DNA of 35,940 nucleotides from DAHUYF01 sp052143095 (GTDB lineage: Bacteria; Pseudomonadota; Alphaproteobacteria; ATCC43930; CGMCC-115725): contig JBKQTR010000534.1 of assembly GCA_052143095.1 (NCBI GenBank), positions 1 to 35,940 on the forward strand, given 5' to 3'. The translations under genes were made by a program, and so were the position numbers. This document shows, piece by piece, positions 1 through 7,147 of this stretch (the stretch's first letter is position 1; each line of letters begins with the position of its first letter). The notes under the pieces were generated by a model. That model saw only the letters and a program-made list of their open reading frames with translations, was not told where the DNA came from and made no database searches.

Positions 1-953
1 CCGTTGCCGCCTTCGCGATCGAGCCCGTCAGTGATCAGCAGTACGATCGCGCCCTGGCCGAGGACACGCCGCGACCAGCGCCGGTTGAACTCGGCCAGCG
101 ACGAGCCGATCCTGGTGCCGCCCGACCAGTCCACGACGGCGTCGGTCACCCTGTCCAGGGCGACATCGACATCCTTGTAGCGCAGATACCGCGTGATGTT
201 GGTGAGCCGCGTGCCGAACAGGAAGGTATAGACGCGGTCGCGGTCGTTGGTGACGGCATGCATGAAATGCAGGAAGAGCCGGCTGTAGCGGCTCATCGAG
301 CCCGAGATGTCGCAGAGCACCACCAAGGGCGGCGGCCGGCGGCGGCGGCGCTTGCGCTTCAGGCTCAGCAGGTCGCTCGAGCGCAGCTGCGCCCGCAGGG
401 TGGCGCGCATGTCAGTGCGGTCGCCGCGCGGATCGGGCGCGAAACGACGGGTCGCGACATCGGCGAGCGGCAGCACCATGCGTCGGATGGCCGCTTTCGC
501 CCGTGCCACCTCGGCGTTCGACATCTTCTCGAAATCCGTCTTCTGCAGCGCCTCGCGCTCCGAGAAGGTCATGGCGGCATCGACCTCGATCTCGGTCTCG
601 CGCGGCCGGTCCTCGCCGCTGCCGGCGCCGGCATGCAGCGCCTCGGCGAGCCGCCGGCTCATCTCCTCGCCGGGCTCGGCGCCGCGGAACGCCGGCAGCA
701 TCAGCGCCATCATCTTCTCCAGCAACTCCGGGTTGCGCCAGAAGATGTGAAAGGCCTGGTCGAACAGCTCGCGCTGGTCCCTGCGGTTGACGAAGACGGC
801 GTGCAGCGTCCAGTAGAAGTCGCTGCGGTCGCCGATGCCGACGGCGCGCACCGCCTCCACCGCCGCCAGCACCTTGCCCGGCCCGATCGGCAGGCCGGCG
901 GCGCGCAAGGTGCGCGCGAAATACATGATGTTGGCGAGCAGCCGCCCGGCCAT
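1..953 (-). CDS. coxE: CoxE-like VWA domain protein (partial, C-terminus beyond window)
   Basis: VWA-type protein of the CoxE family (PF05762), a partner of MoxR ATPases in maturation of CO-dehydrogenase-like molybdenum hydroxylases in the cytoplasm. I translated it from the minus strand: it starts MAGRLLANIMYFARTLRAAG and stays open to the window edge (about 317 codons). The N-terminal two thirds is helical and charged; a basic run (KRKRRRRRP, about residues 199-208) precedes the VWA domain, whose metal-ion-dependent adhesion motif DISGS is at 215-219, followed by an ITDGLDRE strand near the visible end. The start ATG shares bases with the coxD stop (ATGA overlap), so the two are translationally coupled. 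The end of the gene is outside the window. Family call is firm; the exact role in this cluster is inferred from context. Confidence 0.88.
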   Translation of the reverse strand, partial: MAGRLLANIMYFARTLRAAGLPIGPGKVLAAVEAVRAVGIGDRSDFYWTLHAVFVNRRDQRELFDQAFHIFWRNPELLEKMMALMLPAFRGAEPGEEMSRRLAEALHAGAGSGEDRPRETEIEVDAAMTFSEREALQKTDFEKMSNAEVARAKAAIRRMVLPLADVATRRFAPDPRGDRTDMRATLRAQLRSSDLLSLKRKRRRRRPPPLVVLCDISGSMSRYSRLFLHFMHAVTNDRDRVYTFLFGTRLTNITRYLRYKDVDVALDRVTDAVVDWSGGTRIGSSLAEFNRRWSRRVLGQGAIVLLITDGLDREGGN

Positions 954-1867
954 CAGCTCGCCGCCGCGAGCTCCTGCTTCACCTGGGTGAGCAGGCGCTG
1001 CGCCTCGGAGCCCTGGATCTTGGCGATGTCATCCTGGTATTTCAGCAGCACGCCGAGCGTGTCGTTGATCGCCTCTGGTGTCAGCGCCAGCACGTCGAGC
1101 TGGGTCAACGCATGCGCCCAGTCGATGGTCTCGGCGACGCCCGGCAGCTTGAAGAGCTCGGTGGTGGTGCGCAACTTTTGGACAAAGGCGACGACCTCGC
1201 GCGACAGGCTCTCGGCCGCGCCCGGCGCTTTCACCGTGAGGATCTCGAGCTCGCGCTCTGCGTTGGGATAATCGACCCAGAAATAGAAGCAGCGGCGCTT
1301 CAGCGCGTCGTGGATCTCGCGCGTGCGGTTGGAGGTGATGACGACGATCGGCGGCGCCGCCGCCTTGACGGTGCCGATCTCGGGAATGGTGATCTGGAAG
1401 TCGGAGAGCACCTCGAGGAGATAGGCCTCGAACGGCTCGTCGGTGCGATCGAGCTCGTCGATCAGCAGCACCGGTGGCCCCGCGAGATCGGGCTCGAGCG
1501 CCTGCAGCAGCGGACGCTTGATCAGGACCCGGTCGGAGAAGATCTCCGCCTCGACGGTGTCGCGGCTCTCGCTGCCGGTCTCGGCGAGGCGGATCTCGAT
1601 CATCTGGCGCGCATAGTTCCACTCATAGACCGCCGAAGCGACGTCGAGGCCTTCATAGCATTGCAGCCGGATGAGCCGGCGCCCCAGCGTCTCAGCCAGC
1701 ACCTTGGCGATCTCGGTCTTGCCGACCCCGGCCTCGCCCTCGAGGAAGAGCGGCCGGTTCAAGGCGAGCGCGAGATAGACGGCGGTGGCGAGGCTGCGAT
1801 CGCCGACATAACTGCCGCGGCGCAGCAGCTCGAGCGTATCGCCGACCGAAGCGGGCAGGGAGGGCAT
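953..1867 (-). CDS. coxD: MoxR-family AAA+ ATPase CoxD
   Basis: 304-residue AAA+ ATPase of the MoxR family. Walker A GEAGVGKT is at 44-51 and Walker B VLLIDELD at 133-140; length is normal for CoxD. In characterised cox clusters CoxD is a chaperone-like ATPase needed, with CoxE, for the sulphurated Mo-Cu cofactor of CO dehydrogenase. It ends in an ATGA overlap with the downstream VWA gene. The large, medium and small enzyme subunits lie about 14.7 kb away on the same strand, with unrelated genes between, which is not the usual arrangement. It could also serve another molybdenum hydroxylase; the CoxE-type partner favours the cox role. Confidence 0.9.
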   Translation of the reverse strand: MPSLPASVGDTLELLRRGSYVGDRSLATAVYLALALNRPLFLEGEAGVGKTEIAKVLAETLGRRLIRLQCYEGLDVASAVYEWNYARQMIEIRLAETGSESRDTVEAEIFSDRVLIKRPLLQALEPDLAGPPVLLIDELDRTDEPFEAYLLEVLSDFQITIPEIGTVKAAAPPIVVITSNRTREIHDALKRRCFYFWVDYPNAERELEILTVKAPGAAESLSREVVAFVQKLRTTTELFKLPGVAETIDWAHALTQLDVLALTPEAINDTLGVLLKYQDDIAKIQGSEAQRLLTQVKQELAAAS

Positions 1868-1935
1868 CAGGGTCCGTTCCGAATGACTGGGTGGGTTCTA
1901 GGAGATCAGGCGAGAGATGGCAAACGAGGGGGCGT

Positions 1936-1998
1936 GCAGCAGGTAGATTGTGCTGCGTTTCCCCTCGCTCCGGTCGTTGTGGCCCGCGTCCGCCACAA
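1936..1998. other. Inverted repeats between coxD and the next gene
   Basis: Two short dyads lie in the 175-bp gap. GCAGCA at 1936-1941 pairs with TGCTGC at 1951-1956, and TTGTGGC at 1977-1983 pairs perfectly with GCCACAA at 1992-1998 around an 8-base loop. Neither is followed by a T-run on the minus strand, so they are weak terminator candidates for the upstream hypothetical gene or operators for coxD. No promoter could be assigned with confidence. Confidence 0.25.
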
Positions 1999-2042
1999 GC
2001 AGTCGAATGCCGCTTAAGGTAGTAGTCGTTGTGCAAACCTCC

Positions 2043-2780
2043 CTAAACTGGGTTCGTTTCGCAATTCGTGAGTACCGGCTCGCTCCGCTCCGGCGCAGCC
2101 GAATTTGGGCTAGCGCCGTTCGATGCTCGCGCTGGTAACGCCATCGACATCTGACGGTCGCTGGTCGGAGCATGACGAGCCGCGGCGGGAGCGGCGGCTG
2201 CGTCCCCGGGAGCGGGCCCCGATGTGGCGACCGGGGTTGGAGGGGCGACTGGCTTTGGAGCGACGTGGGTCGGAGGGGCGACCGGCGTCGGGGCGACCGG
2301 TGTTGGAGCGACCGGGGTCGGAGGGGCGACTCGCGTTGGAGCGGCCTCGTCCCGGCGGTTCGATTGGAGGTGGTGGAGCTGCTTGTATAAGCTATCGAGG
2401 CGGCGGTTGATTGCGGCATCGAAGCGGGTATAGGTCGCAATCGCCTGATGCGTCGACGTAAACATTCCACAGCTGTGATCACCGGCGTCGTTATAAAGGC
2501 CAGCTTCGGCGCGACGGGCACGCCGCCAAGCCCACAAGGTCATGACAATCTGCCGACCGATCTCATCTTGGAAGGCGTCAGTCGTGTTAAGCGCCGGAAA
2601 GATTTCGGCAGCGAAGTCCTCGAAATCCTTTTCGGTCTCGTCGAAGATGATCAGCTCCTTGGCGGTCAGACCATGTTTGAGAGCATGGAGTCTCCCAACC
2701 GCGCGCCCCTCGGGTGTGCGCGGGCCGGTACTCTTCAAGGAGTTGCGGCGGTTTGCGGCGATTTGTTTCTCGGAGGCCAT
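2043..2780 (-). CDS. Hypothetical protein with TPVAP-type proline-rich repeats
   Basis: About 245 residues. The N-terminus (MASEKQIAANRRNSLKSTGP, followed by RTPEGRAVGRLHALKHGLTAK) is a signature I associate with a widespread uncharacterised bacterial family annotated only as hypothetical. A helical, tryptophan- and arginine-containing middle follows, then about 50 residues of low-complexity repeats of the type PTPVAP, then a disordered tail. I chose the ATG at 2780 over the upstream start at 2795 because GAGAGGA sits six bases before it. No signal peptide, membrane segment or catalytic motif is visible. The stop is TAG at 2043-2045. Function unknown; it is the first gene of the material separating the two cox segments. 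Confidence 0.6.
   Translation of the reverse strand: MASEKQIAANRRNSLKSTGPRTPEGRAVGRLHALKHGLTAKELIIFDETEKDFEDFAAEIFPALNTTDAFQDEIGRQIVMTLWAWRRARRAEAGLYNDAGDHSCGMFTSTHQAIATYTRFDAAINRRLDSLYKQLHHLQSNRRDEAAPTRVAPPTPVAPTPVAPTPVAPPTHVAPKPVAPPTPVATSGPAPGDAAAAPAAARHAPTSDRQMSMALPARASNGASPNSAAPERSEPVLTNCETNPV
2224..2345. repeat. Degenerate tandem repeats (about 15-18 bp units)
   Basis: On the plus strand, variants of GGGGCGACCGGNGTNGGAG recur about seven times, including GGAGGGGCGACTGG, GGAGGGGCGACCGG, GGGGCGACCGG and GGAGCGACCGG. They lie inside the hypothetical gene and encode its alternating PTPVAP/PTPVAPP repeats on the minus strand. Unit lengths vary in steps of three bases, as expected for an in-frame coding minisatellite. 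Confidence 0.75.
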
Positions 2781-2839
2781 CGTTCGTCCTCTCAATCAAT
2801 GTGTTTGGGGCGCGTTCGCGGATTGTGGAGCGCTGGTCG

Positions 2840-3133
2840 CTAGCCAGTAATCTTTGCTTTCATCCAGAGGCTCGAAGAACGGTCGGTGCTGACCCGATGG
2901 CGGCGAGTGCGATCAGGGGTCTCTTCGACCATCTCCACGGTTGCCTGCGAGCGGGTTTCCAGGCGGCCGATAAGCGTGCGGGAGCGCGGCGGCAGATCTG
3001 GCTTGATCTTCTCCGGCTCGATCACCTCCCCGTCGAGCGCTACCGTGCCGTCGGGCGGCACCATCTCAATGGGGACTTCTTCGGGATCGGGCCCATCGCC
3101 TTCGTAGCTGAACGGGTCGGAGCTCTTGGTCAT
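2840..3133 (-). CDS. Small acidic hypothetical protein
   Basis: 97 residues, beginning MTKSSDPFSYEGDGPDPEEV. The first half is acidic and proline-rich; the second half is basic (RSRTLIGRL, RTRRHRVST). A very good ribosome binding site (AGGAGAGGTG, four bases before the ATG) supports the start and suggests real expression. I recognise no family. It is divergent from the TetR gene, so the operator array at 3394-3437 lies about 260 bases upstream of its start and might also influence it. Confidence 0.5.
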   Translation of the reverse strand: MTKSSDPFSYEGDGPDPEEVPIEMVPPDGTVALDGEVIEPEKIKPDLPPRSRTLIGRLETRSQATVEMVEETPDRTRRHRVSTDRSSSLWMKAKITG

Positions 3134-3393
3134 TTTACACCTCTCCTATCCTGTGGGCGGCCCCAGCCGTATGAAGGGGTCGGCGGGCGGAAATAGACCG
3201 GTGGGTCTGCGTCCGATCGCCCATAAAACCTGCCGTCACGACGGCCAGACGCGGTAGCGGGGACGCGTTTGCGGTAGACAACCCGCGGTGACCCGATGTA
3301 GGAAAACTGCGGTGGTTAGGTCCGTGGAGGCTGTCGGCAGCGAATCGGTTGAGCGCATGCCCTCAAGGGGCCATCACGACTCAGGCGGGTAAA

Positions 3394-3437
3394 TCTAGAA
3401 TGACATACTAGAACAGTGCGCTAGAATGCCGTTCTAG
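3394..3437. promoter_or_regulatory. Operator array for the adjacent TetR regulator
   Basis: CTAGAA occurs three times at exact 13-bp spacing (3395, 3408, 3421). The last copy forms a perfect dyad with TTCTAG (3421-3426 / 3432-3437, 5-bp centre), and TCTAG/CTAGA at 3394-3398 / 3408-3412 forms a second dyad. The array ends five bases before the first possible TetR start. TetR proteins bind such 15-20-bp palindromes near their own promoters, so autoregulation is the natural reading. The rest of the gap from 3134 shows no gene. Confidence 0.65.
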
Positions 3438-3441
3438 TCCC

Positions 3442-4116
3442 ATGAGGCCTCATCGCATGCGCGATAGTGGTGCTACGCGAAGACGGATCCTGAAGGCGGC
3501 CGCTGCGCTGTTTATTGAACAGGGCTTCGAGGGCACGACCTTGATCAAGGTAAGCGAGGCCTCAGGTGCCTCGGTCGGGAGCATCACGCATTTCTGCGGC
3601 GACAAGGGCGAGCTTGCCGCCCGGGTCTATGATTATGCTGCGGGCCTACTGGCGGCCGATGCCAGGACAGCGCTCCGCGGCCACGGAAACGACGCGCCGG
3701 CGGCCATTCGCGCGCTGCTGTCGGCCTGTCTCAGCTGGGACGAGAGATATCCCAATTATCGACGTCTGATCCGTATGCTGGAAGTCTACGCGCCGATGTC
3801 GCAACGAAGCCGGACCGACGAAGAGCGGGACAGTCTCCCGAAGGTCCTGGCAGACTGGGCCAATCCACTGGCCCGCAAGGACATCGTCGCGCAACTTTCG
3901 CCCAGTCAGCTTTACGCAGTGATCTTGGCACCGGCCATGTGCGCCGCGACGCCCGACACTGGCCCGGCATCCGATGTTCGCGCAAGTTCCATCGACTGGC
4001 TTACGGTCCTCACGGACGCGGCCCTCACGGCAATAGCGCCGCCGAAAAAAAAGGCGCGCCGGGCACCCCCTGCGTCCCCGCGAGGTGAGACCGCGCAGCG
4101 CGATCTCCTTCAGTAA
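3442..4116 (+). CDS. TetR/AcrR family transcriptional regulator
   Basis: Up to 224 residues. The N-terminal DNA-binding domain is clear: ATRRRILKAAAALFIEQGFE, then GTTLIKVSEASGASVGSITHFCGDKGEL, which is the TetR helix-turn-helix with its usual glycine-phenylalanine and YxHF-like positions (here ITHF). The C-terminal ligand/dimer domain is helical and of no subfamily I can name; the tail (PPKKKARRAPPASPR) is basic and probably disordered. Two starts are possible: ATG at 3442, with no ribosome site, or ATG at 3457, preceded by GAGG nine bases upstream. The operator array abuts the start. The regulated target is not evident; it may be itself and the divergent small gene. Confidence 0.85.
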   Translation: MRPHRMRDSGATRRRILKAAAALFIEQGFEGTTLIKVSEASGASVGSITHFCGDKGELAARVYDYAAGLLAADARTALRGHGNDAPAAIRALLSACLSWDERYPNYRRLIRMLEVYAPMSQRSRTDEERDSLPKVLADWANPLARKDIVAQLSPSQLYAVILAPAMCAATPDTGPASDVRASSIDWLTVLTDAALTAIAPPKKKARRAPPASPRGETAQRDLLQ

Positions 4117-4540
4117 CACCACCATGTAACTCGCGTCTGCGCAATCTGGTTTCGCCGGCTCGGAAATCTTTGAGCGCCACGTCACGATCGCGTACCGTCA
4201 AGGGAAATCTGCCAGCGCGCCCATGGGCGCCAGCAGCTCGCCCATGGGCGGAATCGTTAGGACTTCGCTTGGGCCCGAAACACCTATATCGACCGGTCCG
4301 ACGGAAACCGGTCGATCGATCCGGCGTTCTATGAAAACTCGTGTGGCGATTGAGGTCGTTGCTATGCGGTTTGATGATGGAGACGGGAACAGCTGCAGGT
4401 CACGGTATAGTCTTGCCATACCTACAACAGCAGGCTTGCATAGCGCCAGGACCTTCCTCGTCCGCGCCCCCCGCGGATTCGATCGGCGACAGCGTCACCA
4501 TGCTCGAGTGATCGCGACCATGATCTCTTGAAACTAGCCG
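4117..4540. other. Intergenic stretch with a 10-bp perfect inverted repeat
   Basis: No convincing gene between the TetR gene and the convergent hypothetical gene. The clearest structure is ATCGACCGGT (4288-4297) pairing perfectly with ACCGGTCGAT (4307-4316) across a 9-base loop, which could be an operator or an RNA hairpin; there is no following T-run. GCCCATGGGCG also occurs twice near 4220 and 4242. Open frames here have poor codon structure. Confidence 0.45.
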
Positions 4541-4888
4541 CTACATGTCGTGCCCCGGGGCAGCCGGCGCGTCATTCCCGGATTGCGCCTGGTCAGTCGC
4601 ACACATTAGTTGACATTGCTCCTGTGCATAGTCCGAGGCGGAGAACTGCATGTCGGGCGCTGTGCGGTCGAGGGGAACGATGAAGGGATCGTCGCCAAAG
4701 TTTTCGTAGAGGTGGAACAGGACGGCGGCGCTCATGCCAGGCTTGTATTGCTCGCGGAGCCCCGCGTCGACGATCTTGCGACAGGCGGCGACTGCCTGCT
4801 CGGCGGTGTCAAATCGACCATGCTCGTACCGCGCTTCCGCATCCATATAATGGTAATTGTCGTCGATGAGAACCTTGTACAGAGGCAT
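4541..4888 (-). CDS. Conserved hypothetical protein (MPLYKVLIDDNYHYMD family)
   Basis: About 115 residues starting MPLYKVLIDDNYHYMDAEAR, then RYEHGRFDTAEQAVAACRKIVDAGL. I recognise this as a small uncharacterised family common in Hyphomicrobiales and other proteobacteria, usually annotated hypothetical: a soluble alpha/beta protein with conserved tyrosines, an aspartate pair and a helix AEQAVAACRKIV. The tail after residue 85 is low complexity. I prefer the ATG at 4888; a GTG at 4900 gives four more residues. Function unknown. It lies beside the XRE regulator on the same strand, 55 bases downstream of it. Confidence 0.65.
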   Translation of the reverse strand: MPLYKVLIDDNYHYMDAEARYEHGRFDTAEQAVAACRKIVDAGLREQYKPGMSAAVLFHLYENFGDDPFIVPLDRTAPDMQFSASDYAQEQCQLMCATDQAQSGNDAPAAPGHDM

Positions 4889-4943
4889 GGCCTTGATCAC
4901 CGCGTCTGCAATTTGACGACTTGAAACTCAAGCTTACGCTGCT

Positions 4944-5171
4944 TCACCGCGTTCGCCGCAGCCTTACGCCCGGGGCATCACCGTTGGTGAATTCGACGCC
5001 GGCTGCTTCCAGTGCGGACTGCATCTTTCGAAGAGTTGCACCCTGTCCGCCGGAGTGCCCGTTCTCGAAACGTGTAATTGTCATGGCTGATACACCCGCC
5101 AGCTCGGCGAGGTCGCGCACTCCTAGTTGAAGGGCTGCGCGGGCCATACGGCATTGCGCTGGTGTTATCAT
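4944..5171 (-). CDS. XRE-family helix-turn-helix repressor
   Basis: 75 residues, essentially one Cro/C1-type HTH: ITPAQCRMARAALQLGVRDL, AELAGVSAMTITRFENGHSG, then a helix ATLRKMQSALEAAGVEFTNG. The GVEF ending is typical of small single-domain XRE regulators in Hyphomicrobiales. It is divergent from the Gp157-Rad52 operon, and an 18-bp inverted repeat lies in the shared promoter region, so it probably represses that operon and itself in prophage-repressor fashion. Base composition of this gene and its promoter is lower in GC than the cox genes, consistent with acquired DNA. Confidence 0.85.
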   Translation of the reverse strand: MITPAQCRMARAALQLGVRDLAELAGVSAMTITRFENGHSGGQGATLRKMQSALEAAGVEFTNGDAPGVRLRRTR

Positions 5172-5179
5172 ATCAAACA

Positions 5180-5235
5180 GAACTGTTGACGCTGTAGTCG
5201 ATATCGGGCATATTTGGCTACAGTGTAAACAGTTC
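5180..5235. promoter_or_regulatory. Divergent promoter region with paired XRE operators
   Basis: GAACTGTTGACGCTGTAG (5180-5197) and CTACAGTGTAAACAGTTC (5218-5235) are inverted copies matching at 16 of 18 positions, separated by 20 bases. A plausible plus-strand promoter is nested in them: TTGACG (5186-5191), a 17-base spacer, and CATATT (5209-5214). Binding of a dimeric repressor to both arms would cover the promoter. The ATG of the first plus-strand gene is at 5323. Operator function is inferred from symmetry and position. Confidence 0.6.
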
Positions 5236-5322
5236 AGTCGGTGTGGACAACAGCAGTCGTCCTTGATTCACCGCAGCTTGAGCGGGGGGGCGAACAGCGC
5301 AGCAGCAGTTTAGAGGTACCAG

Positions 5323-5826
5323 ATGGATTCGCAGCTGACACAGCGCCTCATGAATCACGAATCACTTCGTGAACGGCTAAGGGCCGAATTTCCTGGCATT
5401 GACGATGAAGCCCTCCGCGACACTCTCGAAGGCATCAGCGACCTGCCGGAGATGGTGGCAGCCGTTCTGCGATCGCATCTTGATGACCTTTCGGTTGCGA
5501 CCGCGCTGCGGTCACGACTCGCCGAGATGCAAGAGCGTTTGGGCCGCATCGAGGGCCGGGCGGAGAAGAAGCGCGCCCTGGTCGCCTCGGTGATGGAGCG
5601 CGCCGACCTACGCAAGCTTACCGAGCCGGACTTCACCGTGTCGCTGCGCCCCACCCCACGCCCCCTGGTCATTACTGCGGACGGCGAGATACCGGAGGCG
5701 TACTGGAATCCCCAGCCGGCGAAGCTCGACCGCAAGGCCCTCCTTGCTGCGCTCAATGGCGGCGACCGCGTACCGGGAGCGAGCCTTGGCAACGGCGGTA
5801 TGACCATCGCAGTGAGGACACGCTGA
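5323..5826 (+). CDS. Siphovirus Gp157-family protein
   Basis: 167 residues. The C-terminal half (FTVSLRPTPRPLVITADGEI, then PEAYWNPQPAKLDRKALLAAL and GASLGNGGMTIAVRTR) is the hallmark of the Gp157 family found in siphoviruses and chromosomal phage-like loci, where it sits beside single-strand annealing recombinases. The N-terminal half is a long helix/coiled coil (residues about 20-90). Gp157 proteins are linked to phage resistance and recombination by genome context; the biochemical role is not settled. AGAGGT precedes the ATG, and the stop overlaps the next start (TGATG), indicating co-translation with Rad52. Confidence 0.85.
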   Translation: MDSQLTQRLMNHESLRERLRAEFPGIDDEALRDTLEGISDLPEMVAAVLRSHLDDLSVATALRSRLAEMQERLGRIEGRAEKKRALVASVMERADLRKLTEPDFTVSLRPTPRPLVITADGEIPEAYWNPQPAKLDRKALLAALNGGDRVPGASLGNGGMTIAVRTR

Positions 5827-6929
5827 TGTCGTTCAACGAAGAACAAGTTAGGCTGCTCTCGGGCAAGCTCAACGAAAGCCATGTCAAGACACGCCAGCAG
5901 CAAGGCAAGACGCTCTCCTACGTTGAGGGCTGGCACCTCATAGCAGAGGCCAACCGAATCTTCGGGTTCGACGCGTGGGATCGGGAGACGGTGTGGGCGG
6001 AATGCATCTGGCAGGATGCGAAGCGCGATCTTAAGGCCTGCGCCTATGCCGCGCGCGTGCGTATCCGCGTCAGGGCCGGCGAGGCTGTCGTGACCCGTGA
6101 GGGGAGCGGTGTGGGACATAGCACAAGCGCCACTCTGGGCGAGGCCCATGAGAGCGCGCTGAAAGAAGCTGAGACAGACGCGACCAAGCGGGCCCTGGCG
6201 ACTTTCGGCAATCTCTTCGGCCTCGCGCTATACGACAAGGAGCAGGCCGGGGTCCGCCGGCGTCCCAAACGAAGCACCGGAAAGCATCAGGCAATCACAT
6301 TATCGCTGCTCACCGCCGAAGGTGATGTGGAATGCCGATACGAGATGCCGGAGAGCTTCTGCGCTGGATTGCGAGATGCACTCGCCGCAGCGACGGTGGA
6401 CGAGATCGAGAAGTGCTGGACCCATAATGCGCCGACCGTTGCTCGGCTCCGGGCGGGCTGGCCGGAGCTCAAGACGGTGAACGGCACGCACTATGCCGAT
6501 GTGCTCGAGAAGCTTTACGAGCATCATTGGGCACGGTGCCGAAGCGCAGCGCCGCCGGCGCAGGCGGTGTGCGTAGCTGCAGGCGCCGTGGACAAGTCGG
6601 AGTTGCCGATAGCGGAACCAAAGCGCGCACGAGACCCGGAGCATCTACGCTTCGTCGGGTCTTTGCCCTGTCTCGTTTGCGGGCGCACGCCAAGCCATGC
6701 CCATCACCTCCGGTTTACACAGCCACGGGCCATGAGCAGCAAGGTTAGCGACGAATGGACGGTGCCGTTATGCCTCCTTCATCACCGGGCGCTTCACGAT
6801 GTGGGTTCCGAAGAGACCTGGTGGGTCGAGCACGGCATTGACGCCAGAGCGGAGGCTGAACGGCTCTGGCAGGAGAGCCAAAGGGGAGCCTCATCCGATA
6901 CCGCTGCCACCGGAAGGGCGGCGGAATGA
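5826..6929 (+). CDS. Rad52/Rad22-family recombinase fused to a DUF968-type zinc/HNH domain
   Basis: 367 residues, two domains. Residues about 10-140 are a bacterial/phage Rad52-type single-strand annealing domain, with LSYVEGWHLIAEANRIFGFD, ARVRIRVRAG and GEAHESALKEAETDATKRAL followed by ATFGNLFGLALYD. Residues about 275-355 form a DUF968-like HNH/zinc domain: CLVCGR, HAHHLR and CLLHHRALHD supply the cysteine and histidine ligands, followed by WW. The first domain anneals complementary single strands; DUF968 is a putative structure-specific nuclease. The middle linker is not recognised. It is coupled by overlap to genes on both sides. A decayed relative of the first domain lies at about 11 kb on the same strand. 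Confidence 0.88.
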   Translation: MSFNEEQVRLLSGKLNESHVKTRQQQGKTLSYVEGWHLIAEANRIFGFDAWDRETVWAECIWQDAKRDLKACAYAARVRIRVRAGEAVVTREGSGVGHSTSATLGEAHESALKEAETDATKRALATFGNLFGLALYDKEQAGVRRRPKRSTGKHQAITLSLLTAEGDVECRYEMPESFCAGLRDALAAATVDEIEKCWTHNAPTVARLRAGWPELKTVNGTHYADVLEKLYEHHWARCRSAAPPAQAVCVAAGAVDKSELPIAEPKRARDPEHLRFVGSLPCLVCGRTPSHAHHLRFTQPRAMSSKVSDEWTVPLCLLHHRALHDVGSEETWWVEHGIDARAEAERLWQESQRGASSDTAATGRAAE

Positions 6930-7147
6930 GACAGAGCATAGCGGGATTGAGCTCCTCCTCACCATTTCAGGAGGCGCTCGTGCCGATCCTCGAAGCGCAA
7001 TGCGCGCAGGGATACTGCATCCCGCGCCAGCCCGACGTCTTCGGCCTCGATATGGCGAGCGTCCAGCGGATCAGTGACGACACTGAGCAGGCCGCCGCGC
7101 TGCTTGCGATGGTCTTTAATGCCCAGAAGGGACACGCGAATGACTAG
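6926..7147 (+). CDS. Small protein, possible remnant of a TerB-C-like protein
   Basis: 73 residues, overlapping Rad52 by ATGA and the next ATPase gene by eight bases. The segment VFGLDMASVQRISDDTEQAAALLAMVF resembles a stretch found in the C-terminal half of large TerB-domain proteins (pattern LDxxxIxxIxxDTxxVxxLL), which in other genomes are encoded immediately upstream of BREX-type ATPase and helicase genes. If so, most of the usual protein has been deleted and the remainder is joined to the Rad52 operon. The match is from memory and short, so the gene could instead be an unrelated small protein. No signal, membrane segment or catalytic motif. Confidence 0.45.
   Translation: MRQSIAGLSSSSPFQEALVPILEAQCAQGYCIPRQPDVFGLDMASVQRISDDTEQAAALLAMVFNAQKGHAND

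Noticed and set aside
258..1271. Plus-strand open frame across coxE and coxD
   Set aside because: Antisense to two well-supported genes, with a compositionally biased translation.
2224..2345. Possible CRISPR array
   Set aside because: Units are 15-18 bp with no separate spacers and lie in frame inside a coding gene; it is a coding tandem repeat.
4198..4419. 73-residue minus-strand frame
   Set aside because: No ribosome site, poor codon structure, overlaps an inverted repeat; treated as intergenic.
5323..7147. Complete prophage
   Set aside because: Only recombination and repressor genes are present; there are no integrase, capsid, tail, terminase or lysis genes.
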